Assembly: GCA_033795365.1 (NCBI GenBank)
Contig: JARYGU010000020.1
Coordinates: 1 to 64,000 of the forward strand
Reading direction: 5' to 3'
Length of the DNA stretch: 64,000 bases
From: JARYGU01 sp033795365
GTDB lineage: Bacteria; Pseudomonadota; Alphaproteobacteria; Rhizobiales; Rhizobiaceae
Below are positions 1 to 8,176 of the stretch, piece after piece. Position numbers and translations under genes: made by a program. Within the stretch, counting starts at the first letter, position 1. The number at the start of each line of letters is the position of its first letter. The notes beneath the pieces were generated by a model, which was given only the letters and a program-made list of their open reading frames with translations, was not told where the DNA came from and made no database searches.

Positions 1-59
1 GAAGATTTTCGGCAAGGTGTTGATTTGCCTTGCGGCGATGGCGGGCCTTCGCGCGAAAA

Positions 60-200
60 CGTGCCCCTCACCCTGGCGGGGAGAAGTGCCGAGCCTATGC
101 GAGGCGATGAGGGGCTTGCCGCAAACTCGGCGTGTGCCGCCTCCCCCTCATCCGGCGCTGCGCGCCACCTTCTCCCCGCGGGGGAGAAGAGGGAGACATC
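60..200. repeat. Rhizobial intergenic mosaic (RIME-like) repeats
   Basis: Two neighbouring segments carry the typical words of rhizobial intergenic mosaic elements: 'cccctcaccctggcggggag' near 64 and 'ccaccttctccccgcggggg' near 166, each able to fold on itself. Close relatives recur at about 7,484-7,615 and 9,970-10,035. No coding function is apparent; reading frames across the segment have the skewed composition of repeats. The first 440 bases hold no gene I can support. Confidence 0.6.
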
Positions 201-444
201 CGGCAGGCCGGCCATATGCGACAGCCCTGGCGGCAAGGGAGAGGAGACGGAATCGAAGGCTTAGCCGGAGGGCGTCAGCCTGCGGGCCAAACTCAGGATT
301 TTGTTGGCGAGGGGGTCGTTGGAGAGGGCACGGCGCAACGCCCCTCATCTGCGAAATCCAGCACTTAGCCTGCGGCTAAGATGTCAAATCGCTTCTTCTC
401 TCTGAAGGGGAGAAGAGAGGGGCGGGACCGGCATTCGTGAAGCG

Positions 445-605
445 CGATCCGCGACGACCGATGGAGATTTACGATCCTGGGTGCCTACAAACGTAGGTGG
501 GCACCGTGTGACCAAGCCCACGGGCCTGGTCAGGGACAGCTCCCTTGGATCGAGTATGGCCCCAGGGATTGTGGTTCCTGTCGGGAAGCGCAGACCGCGG
601 CGACA
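445..605 (-). ncRNA. ssrS: 6S RNA (ssrS), approximate ends
   Basis: Downstream of zapA on the same strand lies a non-coding block whose reverse complement resembles alphaproteobacterial 6S RNA: an 'ACAATCCCTGGGG' segment, a 'CTCGATCC...AGGGAGCTGTCCCT' middle, and a 'CCCACCTACG...GTAGGCACC' hairpin followed by 'CAGGATCG'. 6S RNA folds as a long hairpin with a central bubble that mimics an open promoter and sequesters sigma-70 RNA polymerase. Its genomic position beside zapA is the usual one in this group. A CTATAT hexamer at 607-612 (minus strand) fits a -10 element just before the 5' end. The ends are estimates from structure and promoter position. Confidence 0.7.
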
Positions 606-750
606 GATATAGGATGAATTCCCCGTCTCTACCAGTGGCAAAATATTTTACCGTTGGCCGTGACGGAAGCCGGATCACTTGAAGGCATTGCAAGCTCCAG
701 GAGCAAGGGCTTTCTTCCGGTCCGCCTTCGCCATGGCCCAGCGGATTTCT

Positions 751-1122
751 TCAATTCACCGTCGGCTTGCCCGAGAGCTTCGCGGCCATGCCCTGGATCT
801 GGGCGGTGAGCTCGCCGAGTGCTGCGGCGATGCTTTCCTCGCCCTTCGAGACTTCCTCGAGCACGCTTTCGCGGCCGTTGCGCAGCGTTTCGGTTTCCGC
901 TTCCAGCGTCTTCAGGCGGCGGGAAACCTCGCTGAGCTCGTCCATGACCATGATGCCGGCCATGACGGTCAGCCTCAGGTCGCCGATCTCGCCGAACTGG
1001 CTTTTCAGGTGGCCCACATAGCGGTCGAAGCCGGAGGCGAGCTCGGAAAGATGCTCTTCCTGCCCCTCTTCGCAGGCCATCCGGTAGGCCTTGCCGTCGA
1101 TCGTAACCGTTACCTGCGCCAT
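751..1122 (-). CDS. zapA: Cell division protein ZapA
   Basis: This encodes a 123-residue ZapA, a cytoplasmic protein that binds FtsZ and promotes bundling of protofilaments at the division ring. The N-terminus (MAQVTVTIDGKAYRMAC) and the following helix with 'LASGFDRYVGHLKSQFGEIGD' elements are characteristic, and residues from about 65 onward form the long coiled coil used for dimer and tetramer formation. Length is normal for alphaproteobacterial ZapA. It lies 43 bases downstream of a small coiled-coil gene on the same strand and upstream of the 6S-like RNA, so the three probably form one transcription unit. Confidence 0.92.
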   Translation of the reverse strand: MAQVTVTIDGKAYRMACEEGQEEHLSELASGFDRYVGHLKSQFGEIGDLRLTVMAGIMVMDELSEVSRRLKTLEAETETLRNGRESVLEEVSKGEESIAAALGELTAQIQGMAAKLSGKPTVN

Positions 1123-1165
1123 GAGAATGTCCTGCCTGCCGCCAGCGGCTCTTGTCGGTGGCCGC

Positions 1166-1441
1166 TCAGCGGTCGAGCACCGCCCTGATTGTTTCCATTG
1201 CCGTGACCAGCCTGCGGGAGACCTCGCGGTTCACCTCTTCCAGGCGGTTGGCGCGGAACTCCGACTGGTCGAGCTCCTGCGCAAGACGCGACCGGTCGGC
1301 ATTGACCCGGCGAACCTCGCCCTCGATCTCGCCCTGGTTGCGCTCCATGTCGAAGCGCATGTCGAGCGCGTCCTCGAGGCTCTTTATCGCCTTGCGCAAC
1401 TCTCCGACCGCCGCCTTGACTGTTTCCCCTGTCGCCATCAC
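1166..1441 (-). CDS. Small coiled-coil protein, DUF4164 type
   Basis: This 91-residue protein is almost entirely predicted coiled coil, with heptad-like Leu/Ile spacing and alternating Glu/Arg from about residue 8 to 88. It matches the DUF4164 type usually found directly upstream of zapA in rhizobia. No enzyme motif, signal peptide or membrane segment is visible. Its position 43 bases before zapA suggests co-transcription and perhaps a role near the divisome, but that is inference from context. An alternative start one codon downstream (second Met) is equally possible. Confidence 0.75.
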   Translation of the reverse strand: MMATGETVKAAVGELRKAIKSLEDALDMRFDMERNQGEIEGEVRRVNADRSRLAQELDQSEFRANRLEEVNREVSRRLVTAMETIRAVLDR

Positions 1442-1670
1442 GCCTTCACCGGCACTTTCAAAATACGCGAATCGCCGCCCGTCCGCCTGATTTTGTCAAT
1501 CGACACTATTCACCAGGAAGCGCCAGCGTCAACTATGGCACAGTTGTGCATGGGAAAGGCCTGTGGATCGTCGGTCCGCCACATTCTCCGGAAGGTCGCA
1601 AGAGGTCTTTTTCACACGCGCGAAACGGTCCCGGAAATCGCCTTCCAGGGCGCCAAAAACCGCCGAATTC

Positions 1671-1698
1671 GTTGACTCCCTGCGTGCACCTGCTATGT
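1671..1698 (+). promoter_or_regulatory. Probable sigma-70 promoter of tkt
   Basis: GTTGAC at 1671-1676 and CTATGT at 1693-1698 are separated by 16 bases, close to the rhizobial consensus CTTGAC-N17-CTATAT. It lies 68 bases before the transketolase start and is the best promoter candidate for the tkt-gap-pgk series. Confidence 0.5.
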
Positions 1699-1765
1699 GT
1701 CACCGGCTTCCTAACCGATGCCTTTTTGGCGTCGGCCCTGACACCCCGAATTAAACGGAACAGTC

Positions 1766-3748
1766 ATGATCTCTCGCGAAAAACACGATCGGATGGCGAA
1801 CGCAATTCGCTTTCTTTCCATGGATGCCGTGGAAAAAGCCAATTCCGGCCACCCCGGCCTGCCCATGGGCGCCGCAGACATCGCAACGGTTCTCTTCACC
1901 CGTTTCATGACCTTCGATCCCAAGGATCCGTCCTGGCCGAACCGCGACCGCTTCGTGCTGTCCGCCGGCCACGGCTCGATGCTCCTCTACTCGCTGCTCT
2001 ACCTGACCGGCTACGAAGACATCACCATCGACGAGATCAAGAACTTCCGCCAGCTCGGCTCCAAGACCGCCGGCCACCCGGAATACGGCCACGCCGCCGG
2101 CATCGAAACGACCACCGGCCCGCTCGGGCAGGGGCTTGGCAATTCGGTCGGCATGGCGATCGCCGAGCGCAAGCTGCGCGAGGAGTTCGGCGAAGACCTG
2201 ATGAACCATTATACCTATGTACTCGTCGGCGACGGCTGCCTGATGGAGGGCATCAGCCAGGAAGCGATCGCCCTTGCCGGGCACCTGAAGCTCAACAAGC
2301 TCATCGTCTTCTGGGACAACAACAACATCACCATCGACGGTAATGTCGGCCTGTCGGATTCCACCGACCAGATCGCCCGCTTCAAATCGGTCCACTGGAA
2401 CACGATCGAGATCGACGGCCACGATCCGGACGCCATCGCAGCCGCCATCGAGGCCGCGCAGAAATCCGACCGCCCGACCTTCATCGCCTGCAAGACGACG
2501 ATCGGCTTCGGCGCGCCGAACAAGGCCGGCACCCACAAGGTCCACGGCTCGCCGCTCGGCGCCGACGAGATCGCCGCCACGCGCAAGGCGCTGAACTGGG
2601 AAGCTGAAGCCTTCACCGTTCCCTCCGACGTTCTCGATGCCTGGCGGCTCGCCGGCCTGCGCTCGAACAAGGCGCACAAGGAATGGGACGAGCGTCTGGA
2701 GGCGGCCGAGGCGGAAAAGAAGGCACAGTTCGTCCGCCGCTTCGCCGGCGACCTCGAAGGCCGCCTGAATTCCGCGATCGACGACTACAAGAAGAAGCTC
2801 GCCGAGAGCAAGCCTTCGCCTGCGACCCGCAAGGCCTCCGAGGACGCGCTGGAAATCATCAACGGCGTGCTGGCCGAGACGATCGGCGGCTCCGCCGACC
2901 TGACGCCGTCGAACAACACCAAGACCAGCCAGATGAACTCCATCACGCCTGCGGATTTCTCCGGCCGTTACCTGCATTACGGCATCCGCGAGCATGGCAT
3001 GGCAGCGGCGATGAACGGCATCTCGCTGCATGGCGGCCTCATCCCCTATTCGGGCGGCTTCCTGATCTTCTCGGACTATTGCCGCCCGTCGATCCGCCTC
3101 GCAGCGCTGATGGGCATCCGCGTCATCCACGTGCTGACGCATGATTCGATCGGCCTCGGCGAGGACGGCCCGACCCACCAGCCGGTCGAGCAGCTCGCGT
3201 CGCTCCGCGCCATCCCGAACCTCCTGGTGTTCCGCCCGGCCGACGCGACCGAGACGGTCGAATGCTGGCAGCTGGCGCTCGAAAGCAAGAACCGTCCCTC
3301 GGGCCTTGCGCTCACCCGCCAGAACCTGATGGCGGTGCGCACCGAATACGAGGAGCAGAACCTCTGCGCCAAGGGCGCCTACGACCTCATCTCGGCCAGC
3401 GACGCGAAGGTCACCATCTTCGCTTCCGGTTCCGAGGTGGAGATCGCCGTCAAGGCCTGCCAGGCGCTGACCGCCAAGGGCATCGCCACCCGCGTCGTCT
3501 CCGTTCCCTGCGTCGAGCTCTTCGCCGAGCAGCCGGAAGCCTATCAGCAGGCGATCATCGGCAACTCGCCGGTCAAGATCGCCGTCGAGGCCGGTGTGCG
3601 CCAGGGCTGGGACCACTTCATCGGCGCGGACGGCGCCTTCGTCGGCATGCATTCCTTCGGCGCGTCGGGTCCCTACAAGGACCTCTACAAGCATTTCGGC
3701 ATCACGCCGGAAGCCGTCGTCGCCGCGGCGGAAGCCAAGCTCGCCTGA
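1766..3748 (+). CDS. tkt: Transketolase
   Basis: This 660-residue thiamine-diphosphate enzyme moves two-carbon ketol units between sugar phosphates in the non-oxidative pentose phosphate pathway. The N-terminal domain has the family's 'SGHPG' (27-31), 'AGHG' (67-70) and the diphosphate/Mg binding motif starting at GDG (155-157) and continuing to the Asn run near 185. The pyrimidine domain carries the 'IREHGM' motif near residue 407 with the catalytic Glu. Length is standard. It heads a same-strand series tkt-gap-pgk-fba, a classical rhizobial carbon cluster, with a promoter candidate upstream and a strong hairpin (3757-3782) between it and gap. Confidence 0.97.
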   Translation: MISREKHDRMANAIRFLSMDAVEKANSGHPGLPMGAADIATVLFTRFMTFDPKDPSWPNRDRFVLSAGHGSMLLYSLLYLTGYEDITIDEIKNFRQLGSKTAGHPEYGHAAGIETTTGPLGQGLGNSVGMAIAERKLREEFGEDLMNHYTYVLVGDGCLMEGISQEAIALAGHLKLNKLIVFWDNNNITIDGNVGLSDSTDQIARFKSVHWNTIEIDGHDPDAIAAAIEAAQKSDRPTFIACKTTIGFGAPNKAGTHKVHGSPLGADEIAATRKALNWEAEAFTVPSDVLDAWRLAGLRSNKAHKEWDERLEAAEAEKKAQFVRRFAGDLEGRLNSAIDDYKKKLAESKPSPATRKASEDALEIINGVLAETIGGSADLTPSNNTKTSQMNSITPADFSGRYLHYGIREHGMAAAMNGISLHGGLIPYSGGFLIFSDYCRPSIRLAALMGIRVIHVLTHDSIGLGEDGPTHQPVEQLASLRAIPNLLVFRPADATETVECWQLALESKNRPSGLALTRQNLMAVRTEYEEQNLCAKGAYDLISASDAKVTIFASGSEVEIAVKACQALTAKGIATRVVSVPCVELFAEQPEAYQQAIIGNSPVKIAVEAGVRQGWDHFIGADGAFVGMHSFGASGPYKDLYKHFGITPEAVVAAAEAKLA

Positions 3749-3756
3749 TTAACGAC

Positions 3757-3782
3757 GGAGCGCGCCGCCCCCGCGCGCTCCG
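3757..3782 (+). other. Intergenic hairpin between tkt and gap
   Basis: The arms CGGAGCGCG and GCGCGCTCCG form a stable hairpin with an 8-base loop directly after the tkt stop codon. No T-run follows, so it is more likely an RNA processing or 3'-end protection structure than an intrinsic terminator. Confidence 0.45.
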
Positions 3783-3821
3783 CCACTTGCAGAACCATTC
3801 TTTCGACAGGGAGACATCCAT

Positions 3822-4832
3822 ATGACTGTTAAGGTTGCCATCAACGGGTTCGGCCGCATCGGCCGCAACGTCCTTCGCGCCATCGTCGAGTCCGGCCGCA
3901 CCGACATCGAGGTCGTCGCCATCAACGACCTCGGCCCGGTCGAGACCAATGCGCATCTCCTGCGCTACGATTCCATCCACGGCCGCTTCCCCGCCGAGGT
4001 GAAGGTCGAGGGCGACACGATAACGGTCGGCAACGCCAAGCCCATCAAGGTCACCGCCGTCAAGGATCCGGCGACCCTGCCGCACAGGGAGCTCGGCGTC
4101 GACATCGCGCTCGAATGCACCGGCATCTTCACCGCCCGCGACAAGGCTGCCGCCCACCTGACGGCCGGCGCCAAGCGCGTCATCATCTCCGCCCCCGCGG
4201 ACGGCGCCGACCTTACCGTCGTCTACGGCGTCAACCACGACAAGCTCACCGCCGAGCACCAGGTCATCTCCAACGCCTCGTGCACCACGAACTGCCTCGT
4301 TCCGGTCGTGAAGGTCCTCAACGACATCGTGGGCATCGACCACGGCTTCATGACGACGATCCACTCCTACACCAACGACCAGCCTTCGCTCGACCAGATG
4401 CACAAGGATCTCTATCGGGCACGCGCAGCCGCGCTCTCGATGATCCCGACCTCGACCGGCGCCGCCAAGGCGGTCGGCCTCGTGCTGCCGGAACTCAAGG
4501 GCAAGCTCGACGGCACCTCGATCCGCGTGCCGACCCCGAACGTCTCGGTTGTCGACTTCAAGTTCGTCGCCAAGCGTGCGACCACCAAGGAAGAGATCAC
4601 CGAGGCGATCAAGGCCGCGTCCAACGGCGCGCTGAAGGGCGTGCTCGGCTATACCGAGGAGCCGCTGGTATCGAGGGACTTCAACCACGATCCGCACTCC
4701 TCGATCTTCGCGATCGACCAGACGAAGGTCCTCGAGGGCAACTTCGTGCGCATCCTGACCTGGTACGACAACGAATGGGGTTTCTCCAACCGCATGGCCG
4801 ACACGGCTGTCGCCTTCGGCAAGCTGATCTGA
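3822..4832 (+). CDS. gap: Glyceraldehyde-3-phosphate dehydrogenase
   Basis: The 336-residue protein is a type I GAPDH that interconverts glyceraldehyde 3-phosphate and 1,3-bisphosphoglycerate with NAD. The dinucleotide-binding fingerprint GFGRIGR lies at residues 9-15 and the catalytic 'SNASCTTNC' loop places the nucleophile at Cys154. The C-terminal 'WYDNEWGFSNRM' block is present. A ribosome binding site (AGGGAGA) precedes the ATG. It sits between tkt and pgk and is followed by an intrinsic terminator at 4844-4875, so part of the transcription probably stops before pgk. Confidence 0.97.
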   Translation: MTVKVAINGFGRIGRNVLRAIVESGRTDIEVVAINDLGPVETNAHLLRYDSIHGRFPAEVKVEGDTITVGNAKPIKVTAVKDPATLPHRELGVDIALECTGIFTARDKAAAHLTAGAKRVIISAPADGADLTVVYGVNHDKLTAEHQVISNASCTTNCLVPVVKVLNDIVGIDHGFMTTIHSYTNDQPSLDQMHKDLYRARAAALSMIPTSTGAAKAVGLVLPELKGKLDGTSIRVPTPNVSVVDFKFVAKRATTKEEITEAIKAASNGALKGVLGYTEEPLVSRDFNHDPHSSIFAIDQTKVLEGNFVRILTWYDNEWGFSNRMADTAVAFGKLI

Positions 4833-4843
4833 GAACCGATACT

Positions 4844-4875
4844 GCACCCGGGCACCGCCCGGGTGCTTTTCTTTT
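4844..4875 (+). terminator. Intrinsic terminator after gap
   Basis: GCACCCGGGC and GCCCGGGTGC pair around a 3-base loop and are followed by TTTTCTTTT. The stem is perfect, so this is a convincing rho-independent terminator located between gap and pgk. Confidence 0.85.
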
Positions 4876-4902
4876 GAAATGCAGACGACAGGAAGCGGCG
4901 CA

Positions 4903-6102
4903 ATGACCTTCAAGACCCTCGACGACCTCAGCGGCATCACCGGCAAGCGCGTTCTCGTGCGCGTCGACCTCAACGTTCCCGTCAAGGACGGCAAGGTCAC
5001 GGACGCGACCCGCATCGAGCGCGTCGCGCCGACCATCCTGGAGCTTTCCGACAAGGGGGCGAAGGTCGTGCTGCTCGCCCATTTCGGCCGCCCGAAAGGC
5101 GAAAAGGCCGCCGACATGTCGCTGGAACAGATCCTGCCCGCCGTGGAAAAGGTGCTGGGCCGCAAGGTCGTCTTCGTCTCCGACTGCATCGGCGAGCCCG
5201 TTGCGGCGGCGCTCTCCGCCGCTGCGAACGGCGACATCCTGCTTGCCGAAAACACCCGCTTCCACAAGGGCGAGGAGAAGAACGATCCGGACTTCACCAA
5301 GGCGCTTGCCGCAAACGGCGACATCTATGTCAACGACGCCTTTTCCGCCGCCCACCGCGCGCATGCCTCGACCGAGGGCCTTGCCCGCCTTCTGCCCGCC
5401 TATGCCGGCCGCACTATGCAGGCCGAGCTGGAGGCGCTGGAAAAGGGCCTCGGCAACCCCGAGCGCCCGGTCGTGGCAATCGTCGGCGGCGCGAAGGTCT
5501 CGACCAAGATCGACCTCTTGATGAACCTCGTGAAGAAGGTCGATGCACTGGTCATCGGCGGCGGCATGGCCAACACTTTCCTGGCTGCGCGCGGCACCGA
5601 GGTCGGCAAGTCGCTCTGCGAGCATGATCTCGCCGACACGGCAAAGCAGATCATGATCGAGGCCGCGACCGCCACCTGCGCCATCGTTCTGCCGGAAGAC
5701 GGGGTGATCGCGCGCGAATTCAAGGCGGGGGCCGAAAACGAGGTCGTCGCGATCGATGCCATTCCGGTCGACGCCATGGTTCTCGACGCCGGGCCGAAGA
5801 CGGTCGCGGCGATCAGCGAATGGATCTCGCGCGCCTCGACGCTGGTCTGGAACGGACCGCTCGGCGCCTTCGAGATCGCGCCTTTCGATGCGGCGACGGT
5901 CGCTGCCGCGAAACATGCCGCCGCCCGCACCAAGCAGGGCGCGCTCGTCTCGGTCGCCGGCGGCGGCGATACGGTGTCGGCGCTCAACCATGCCGGCGTC
6001 GCCGACGACTTCACCTATATCTCGACCGCGGGAGGCGCCTTCCTGGAGTGGATGGAAGGAAAGCCTCTTCCGGGCGTCGAGATCCTGCACCAGCAGAAGT
6101 GA
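4903..6102 (+). CDS. pgk: Phosphoglycerate kinase
   Basis: This encodes phosphoglycerate kinase, which transfers phosphate between 1,3-bisphosphoglycerate and ADP. The N-terminal signature RVDLNVP is near residue 20, 'AHFGRPKG' near 60, and the nucleotide-loop 'GGGDTVSAL' near 353. I chose the ATG at 4903 (399 residues), preceded by GGAAG, because it gives the usual N-terminus and length; an upstream in-frame ATG at 4879 overlaps the gap terminator and adds eight unrelated residues. It lies between gap and the class I aldolase. Confidence 0.96.
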   Translation: MTFKTLDDLSGITGKRVLVRVDLNVPVKDGKVTDATRIERVAPTILELSDKGAKVVLLAHFGRPKGEKAADMSLEQILPAVEKVLGRKVVFVSDCIGEPVAAALSAAANGDILLAENTRFHKGEEKNDPDFTKALAANGDIYVNDAFSAAHRAHASTEGLARLLPAYAGRTMQAELEALEKGLGNPERPVVAIVGGAKVSTKIDLLMNLVKKVDALVIGGGMANTFLAARGTEVGKSLCEHDLADTAKQIMIEAATATCAIVLPEDGVIAREFKAGAENEVVAIDAIPVDAMVLDAGPKTVAAISEWISRASTLVWNGPLGAFEIAPFDAATVAAAKHAAARTKQGALVSVAGGGDTVSALNHAGVADDFTYISTAGGAFLEWMEGKPLPGVEILHQQK

Positions 6103-6393
6103 CCGGCAAACTCCTGCCGCCTGTCCCTCTTCCCTATCGGGGAAGGGGGGAGAAAGCCGGGAAACGGAGCCTTTGATTGCGACGGCTTTTTCCCAGCGGG
6201 AATGGGCCGAAGAGGGCGCGCGGAGAGCCCGAGCTCCGGTTTGCCTATGCCGCTTCCTTCTCGGCGGAAATATTCGCTGACTTTTCAAACGATTAAATTT
6301 TTTTAAATCGTTTCGCACAATTTGCCTTTTGTTTAAATCGCCTCAATCTTCTGCTAGTTGCCGATCGGTAAGCGCAAAAAGATGGAGATGCAT
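6103..6393. other. Intergenic region pgk-fba with repeat fragment and AT-rich control region
   Basis: The first part (about 6112-6150) contains a short mosaic-repeat-like hairpin (CTTCCC...GGGAAG). The second part (about 6270-6345) is strikingly AT-rich for this genome and contains the operator candidate described separately. No gene is visible. Confidence 0.5.
6287..6340 (+). promoter_or_regulatory. Candidate operator: repeated TTTAAATCG before fba
   Basis: The imperfect palindrome AAACGATTAAA...TTTAAATCGTTT covers 6287-6313 and a further direct copy of GTTTAAATCG lies at 6331-6340, about 54 bases before the aldolase start. Such AT-flanked CG-centred palindromes are typical of LacI-type operators; a central-carbon regulator such as PckR is a reasonable guess, but I cannot confirm the match. 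Confidence 0.4.
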
Positions 6394-7419
6394 ATGAGCG
6401 AAAGACTGGAAGACATTGCGGCCGCCATGGTTGCCGACGGCCGGGGCCTGCTCGCCGCCGACGAATCCACCGGCACCATCAAGAAGCGTTTCGACGGTAT
6501 CGGACTGGAGTCCACCGAAACATCCCGGCGCGATTATCGCGAGATGCTGTTTCGCGCCGACGAGGCGATGACCAAATACATCTCCGGCGTCATCCTCTAC
6601 GAGGAGACCCTCTTCCAGAAGGCTGCCGACGGCACGCCGTTTTCCGACGTCATCCGCCGCGCCGGCGCCGTTGCGGGCATCAAGGTCGATACGGGCGCGA
6701 AACCCATGGCACTTTTCCCGGGCGAGATGATCACCGAGGGCCTCGACGGTCTCGCCGACCGCCTTGCGAAATATTACGAAGCCGGCGCGCGTTTCGCCAA
6801 GTGGCGCGGCGTCATCTCGATCTCCGACGCATTGCCGAGCTTCGGCGCCATCAAGGCCAACGCCCAGGCGCTCGCGCGTTATGCGGCCTTGTGCCAGCAG
6901 GCACGCATCGTTCCGATCGTCGAGCCGGAGGTGCTGATGGACGGCGAGCCCGGCACGCATTCCATCCAGCGCTCCGAGGAGGTGACGGAATGGGTGCTGC
7001 GCACCGTCTTCGCGGAGCTTGCCGACCAGCGCATCTCGCTCGAGGGCATGATCCTGAAGCCTTCGATGGTCATCGACGGCAAGAAGGAGCGGCATGCGCC
7101 TGTCGCCGAAGTGGCCGAACGGACCGTGCGCGTCCTGAAGCGCACCGTTCCCTCCGCCGTGCCCGGCATCGCGTTTCTCTCGGGGGGCCAGTCCACCGAG
7201 GAGGCGACGGCCCATCTCTCCGCGATGAATGCGGCCTACGACCTGCCGTGGAAGCTCACCTTCTCCTATGGCCGCGCGCTGCAGGCCGAGGCGCTTGCCG
7301 CCTGGGGCGGCAAGACGGAAAACGTCGCCGCCGGCCAGCGCGCCTTCAGCCACCGCGCGCAGATGTGCAGCCTCGCCGCACAGGGCACCTGGAAGAAAGA
7401 CCTGGAACAGGCCGCCTGA
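6394..7419 (+). CDS. fba: Class I fructose-bisphosphate aldolase
   Basis: The 341-residue protein belongs to the Schiff-base (class I) aldolases that split fructose 1,6-bisphosphate. The N-terminal 'LLAADESTGTI' block and the 'MILKPSMV' motif with the catalytic lysine at about residue 222 are diagnostic; there is no class II zinc motif. I chose ATG at 6394 because GATGGAG lies just upstream and homologues begin near here; an in-frame ATG at 6358 would add twelve basic residues. It follows pgk on the same strand but has its own AT-rich control region. Confidence 0.94.
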   Translation: MSERLEDIAAAMVADGRGLLAADESTGTIKKRFDGIGLESTETSRRDYREMLFRADEAMTKYISGVILYEETLFQKAADGTPFSDVIRRAGAVAGIKVDTGAKPMALFPGEMITEGLDGLADRLAKYYEAGARFAKWRGVISISDALPSFGAIKANAQALARYAALCQQARIVPIVEPEVLMDGEPGTHSIQRSEEVTEWVLRTVFAELADQRISLEGMILKPSMVIDGKKERHAPVAEVAERTVRVLKRTVPSAVPGIAFLSGGQSTEEATAHLSAMNAAYDLPWKLTFSYGRALQAEALAAWGGKTENVAAGQRAFSHRAQMCSLAAQGTWKKDLEQAA

Positions 7420-7483
7420 ACAGGCGGCGGGGCGATATGCAAAGCTCCGCCTCGGGCTCTGCGTATATTCCGCGCCTTGCGCC

Positions 7484-7615
7484 CGTCATCCGCCTGCCGG
7501 CACCTTCTCCCCGCGAGCGGGGAGAAGGGATTCGTGGCTCCCTGGCATCTTGTCCGAAGCCCTCGCGGGGCAGGTTCCTTCTCCCCGCGCGTGGGGAGAG
7601 GGGTAGGGTGAGGGG
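7484..7615. repeat. RIME-like intergenic mosaic repeat
   Basis: The segment contains 'CATCCGCCTGCCGGCACC' followed by the hairpin TTCTCCCCGCGAGCGGGGAGAA, then a second inverted unit ending in 'GGTAGGGTGAGGGGCG'. The first words are repeated almost exactly at 9,975-10,010, which identifies it as a dispersed element. Confidence 0.7.
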
Positions 7616-7918
7616 CGATACAGCGAAGCCGCGCCGGAAGCGTCCCAGCATATTCCGGGCTTTCAAGCCGTCTTACCGTTCAGTCGCCGCCGCGAGATAT
7701 CCGGCGAGCTAAGGCGGCGGCGATTCGGCTTCGGTCTCAGGGCCTGGGGTTGAGTCGCGCGCGCCGGGTTTCCGTTGGCACGATTTTCGCCGCATTTCGG
7801 AGCCGCAGCGGGCGAGGCGCTACGCAAGGCGGCCGGTTGCTTCAGGAGGATCGTCCAGCGATTTCAACGGATTGACGCTTGCGCCGCATTTCCGGTTCGC
7901 GGATCGCCGCCTTCACCC
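7616..7918. other. Non-coding stretch upstream of small gene
   Basis: About 300 bases without a supported gene. Open frames here show no codon bias or recognisable product. The stretch may contain a leader or an unrecognised RNA, but I see no clear structure. Confidence 0.3.
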
Positions 7919-7946
7919 TTGCACTTTCCCCCAACCGGCATACATT
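7919..7946 (+). promoter_or_regulatory. Promoter candidate of the 23-codon small gene
   Basis: TTGCAC at 7919-7924 and TACATT at 7941-7946 are spaced by 16 bases, and the small open frame starts 37 bases after the -10 hexamer. Spacing and hexamers fit a housekeeping promoter. Confidence 0.45.
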
Positions 7947-7983
7947 TATCGTGTGTTCAACGAAACGAAAGGAAGGTGATCCA

Positions 7984-8055
7984 ATGTCTAATGAGTTTTC
8001 GGACCTCGTGACTGGCATGGAAAGGGTGGCGATTGCGAGGCAGCCCTCGCTCTGA
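7984..8055 (+). CDS. Small open reading frame, 23 residues, unknown
   Basis: A 23-codon frame (begins MSNEFSDLVTGMERV, ends RQPSL) is preceded by AAGGAAGGTGAT, almost a perfect complement of the 16S rRNA 3' end, five bases before the ATG. A promoter candidate lies at 7919-7946 and a strong terminator at 8115-8138, so the whole looks like a dedicated short transcript of about 190 bases. The peptide is amphipathic with no signal peptide or membrane stretch. There is no downstream gene on this strand, so it is not a leader of an operon. It could be a small protein or a dual-function RNA; no function is assigned. Confidence 0.55.
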   Translation: MSNEFSDLVTGMERVAIARQPSL

Positions 8056-8114
8056 GCCCCGCCTTCCTTCGGATCGTTTCCGATCCGGGCCTGTCACAGG
8101 CCAAATCTCATGGA

Positions 8115-8138
8115 GGGCCGCCGCCGGCGGCCCTTTTT
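8115..8138 (+). terminator. Intrinsic terminator after small gene
   Basis: GGGCCGCC and GGCGGCCC pair around a GCC loop and are followed by TTTTT. The T-run lies on the plus strand, so it terminates the short transcript from 7.95 kb rather than the SDR gene that ends nearby on the minus strand. Confidence 0.8.
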
Positions 8139-8176
8139 GTTTGCCCTGAGAGCACGCAGGGCCTTGCATCGTCGTC

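Noticed and set aside
17..379. Open frames in the first 400 bases
   Set aside because: They run through mosaic repeats, have no ribosome binding sites and show no codon bias.
1751..3694. A 647-codon open frame antisense to transketolase
   Set aside because: It is a shadow produced by strong third-position GC bias; its product is low-complexity Arg/Asp/Gly-rich and matches no family, while the plus strand encodes an intact transketolase.
7775..8011. 78-codon frame overlapping the small gene
   Set aside because: It lacks a ribosome binding site, overlaps the promoter and start of the better supported 23-codon frame in another phase, and looks like random coding.
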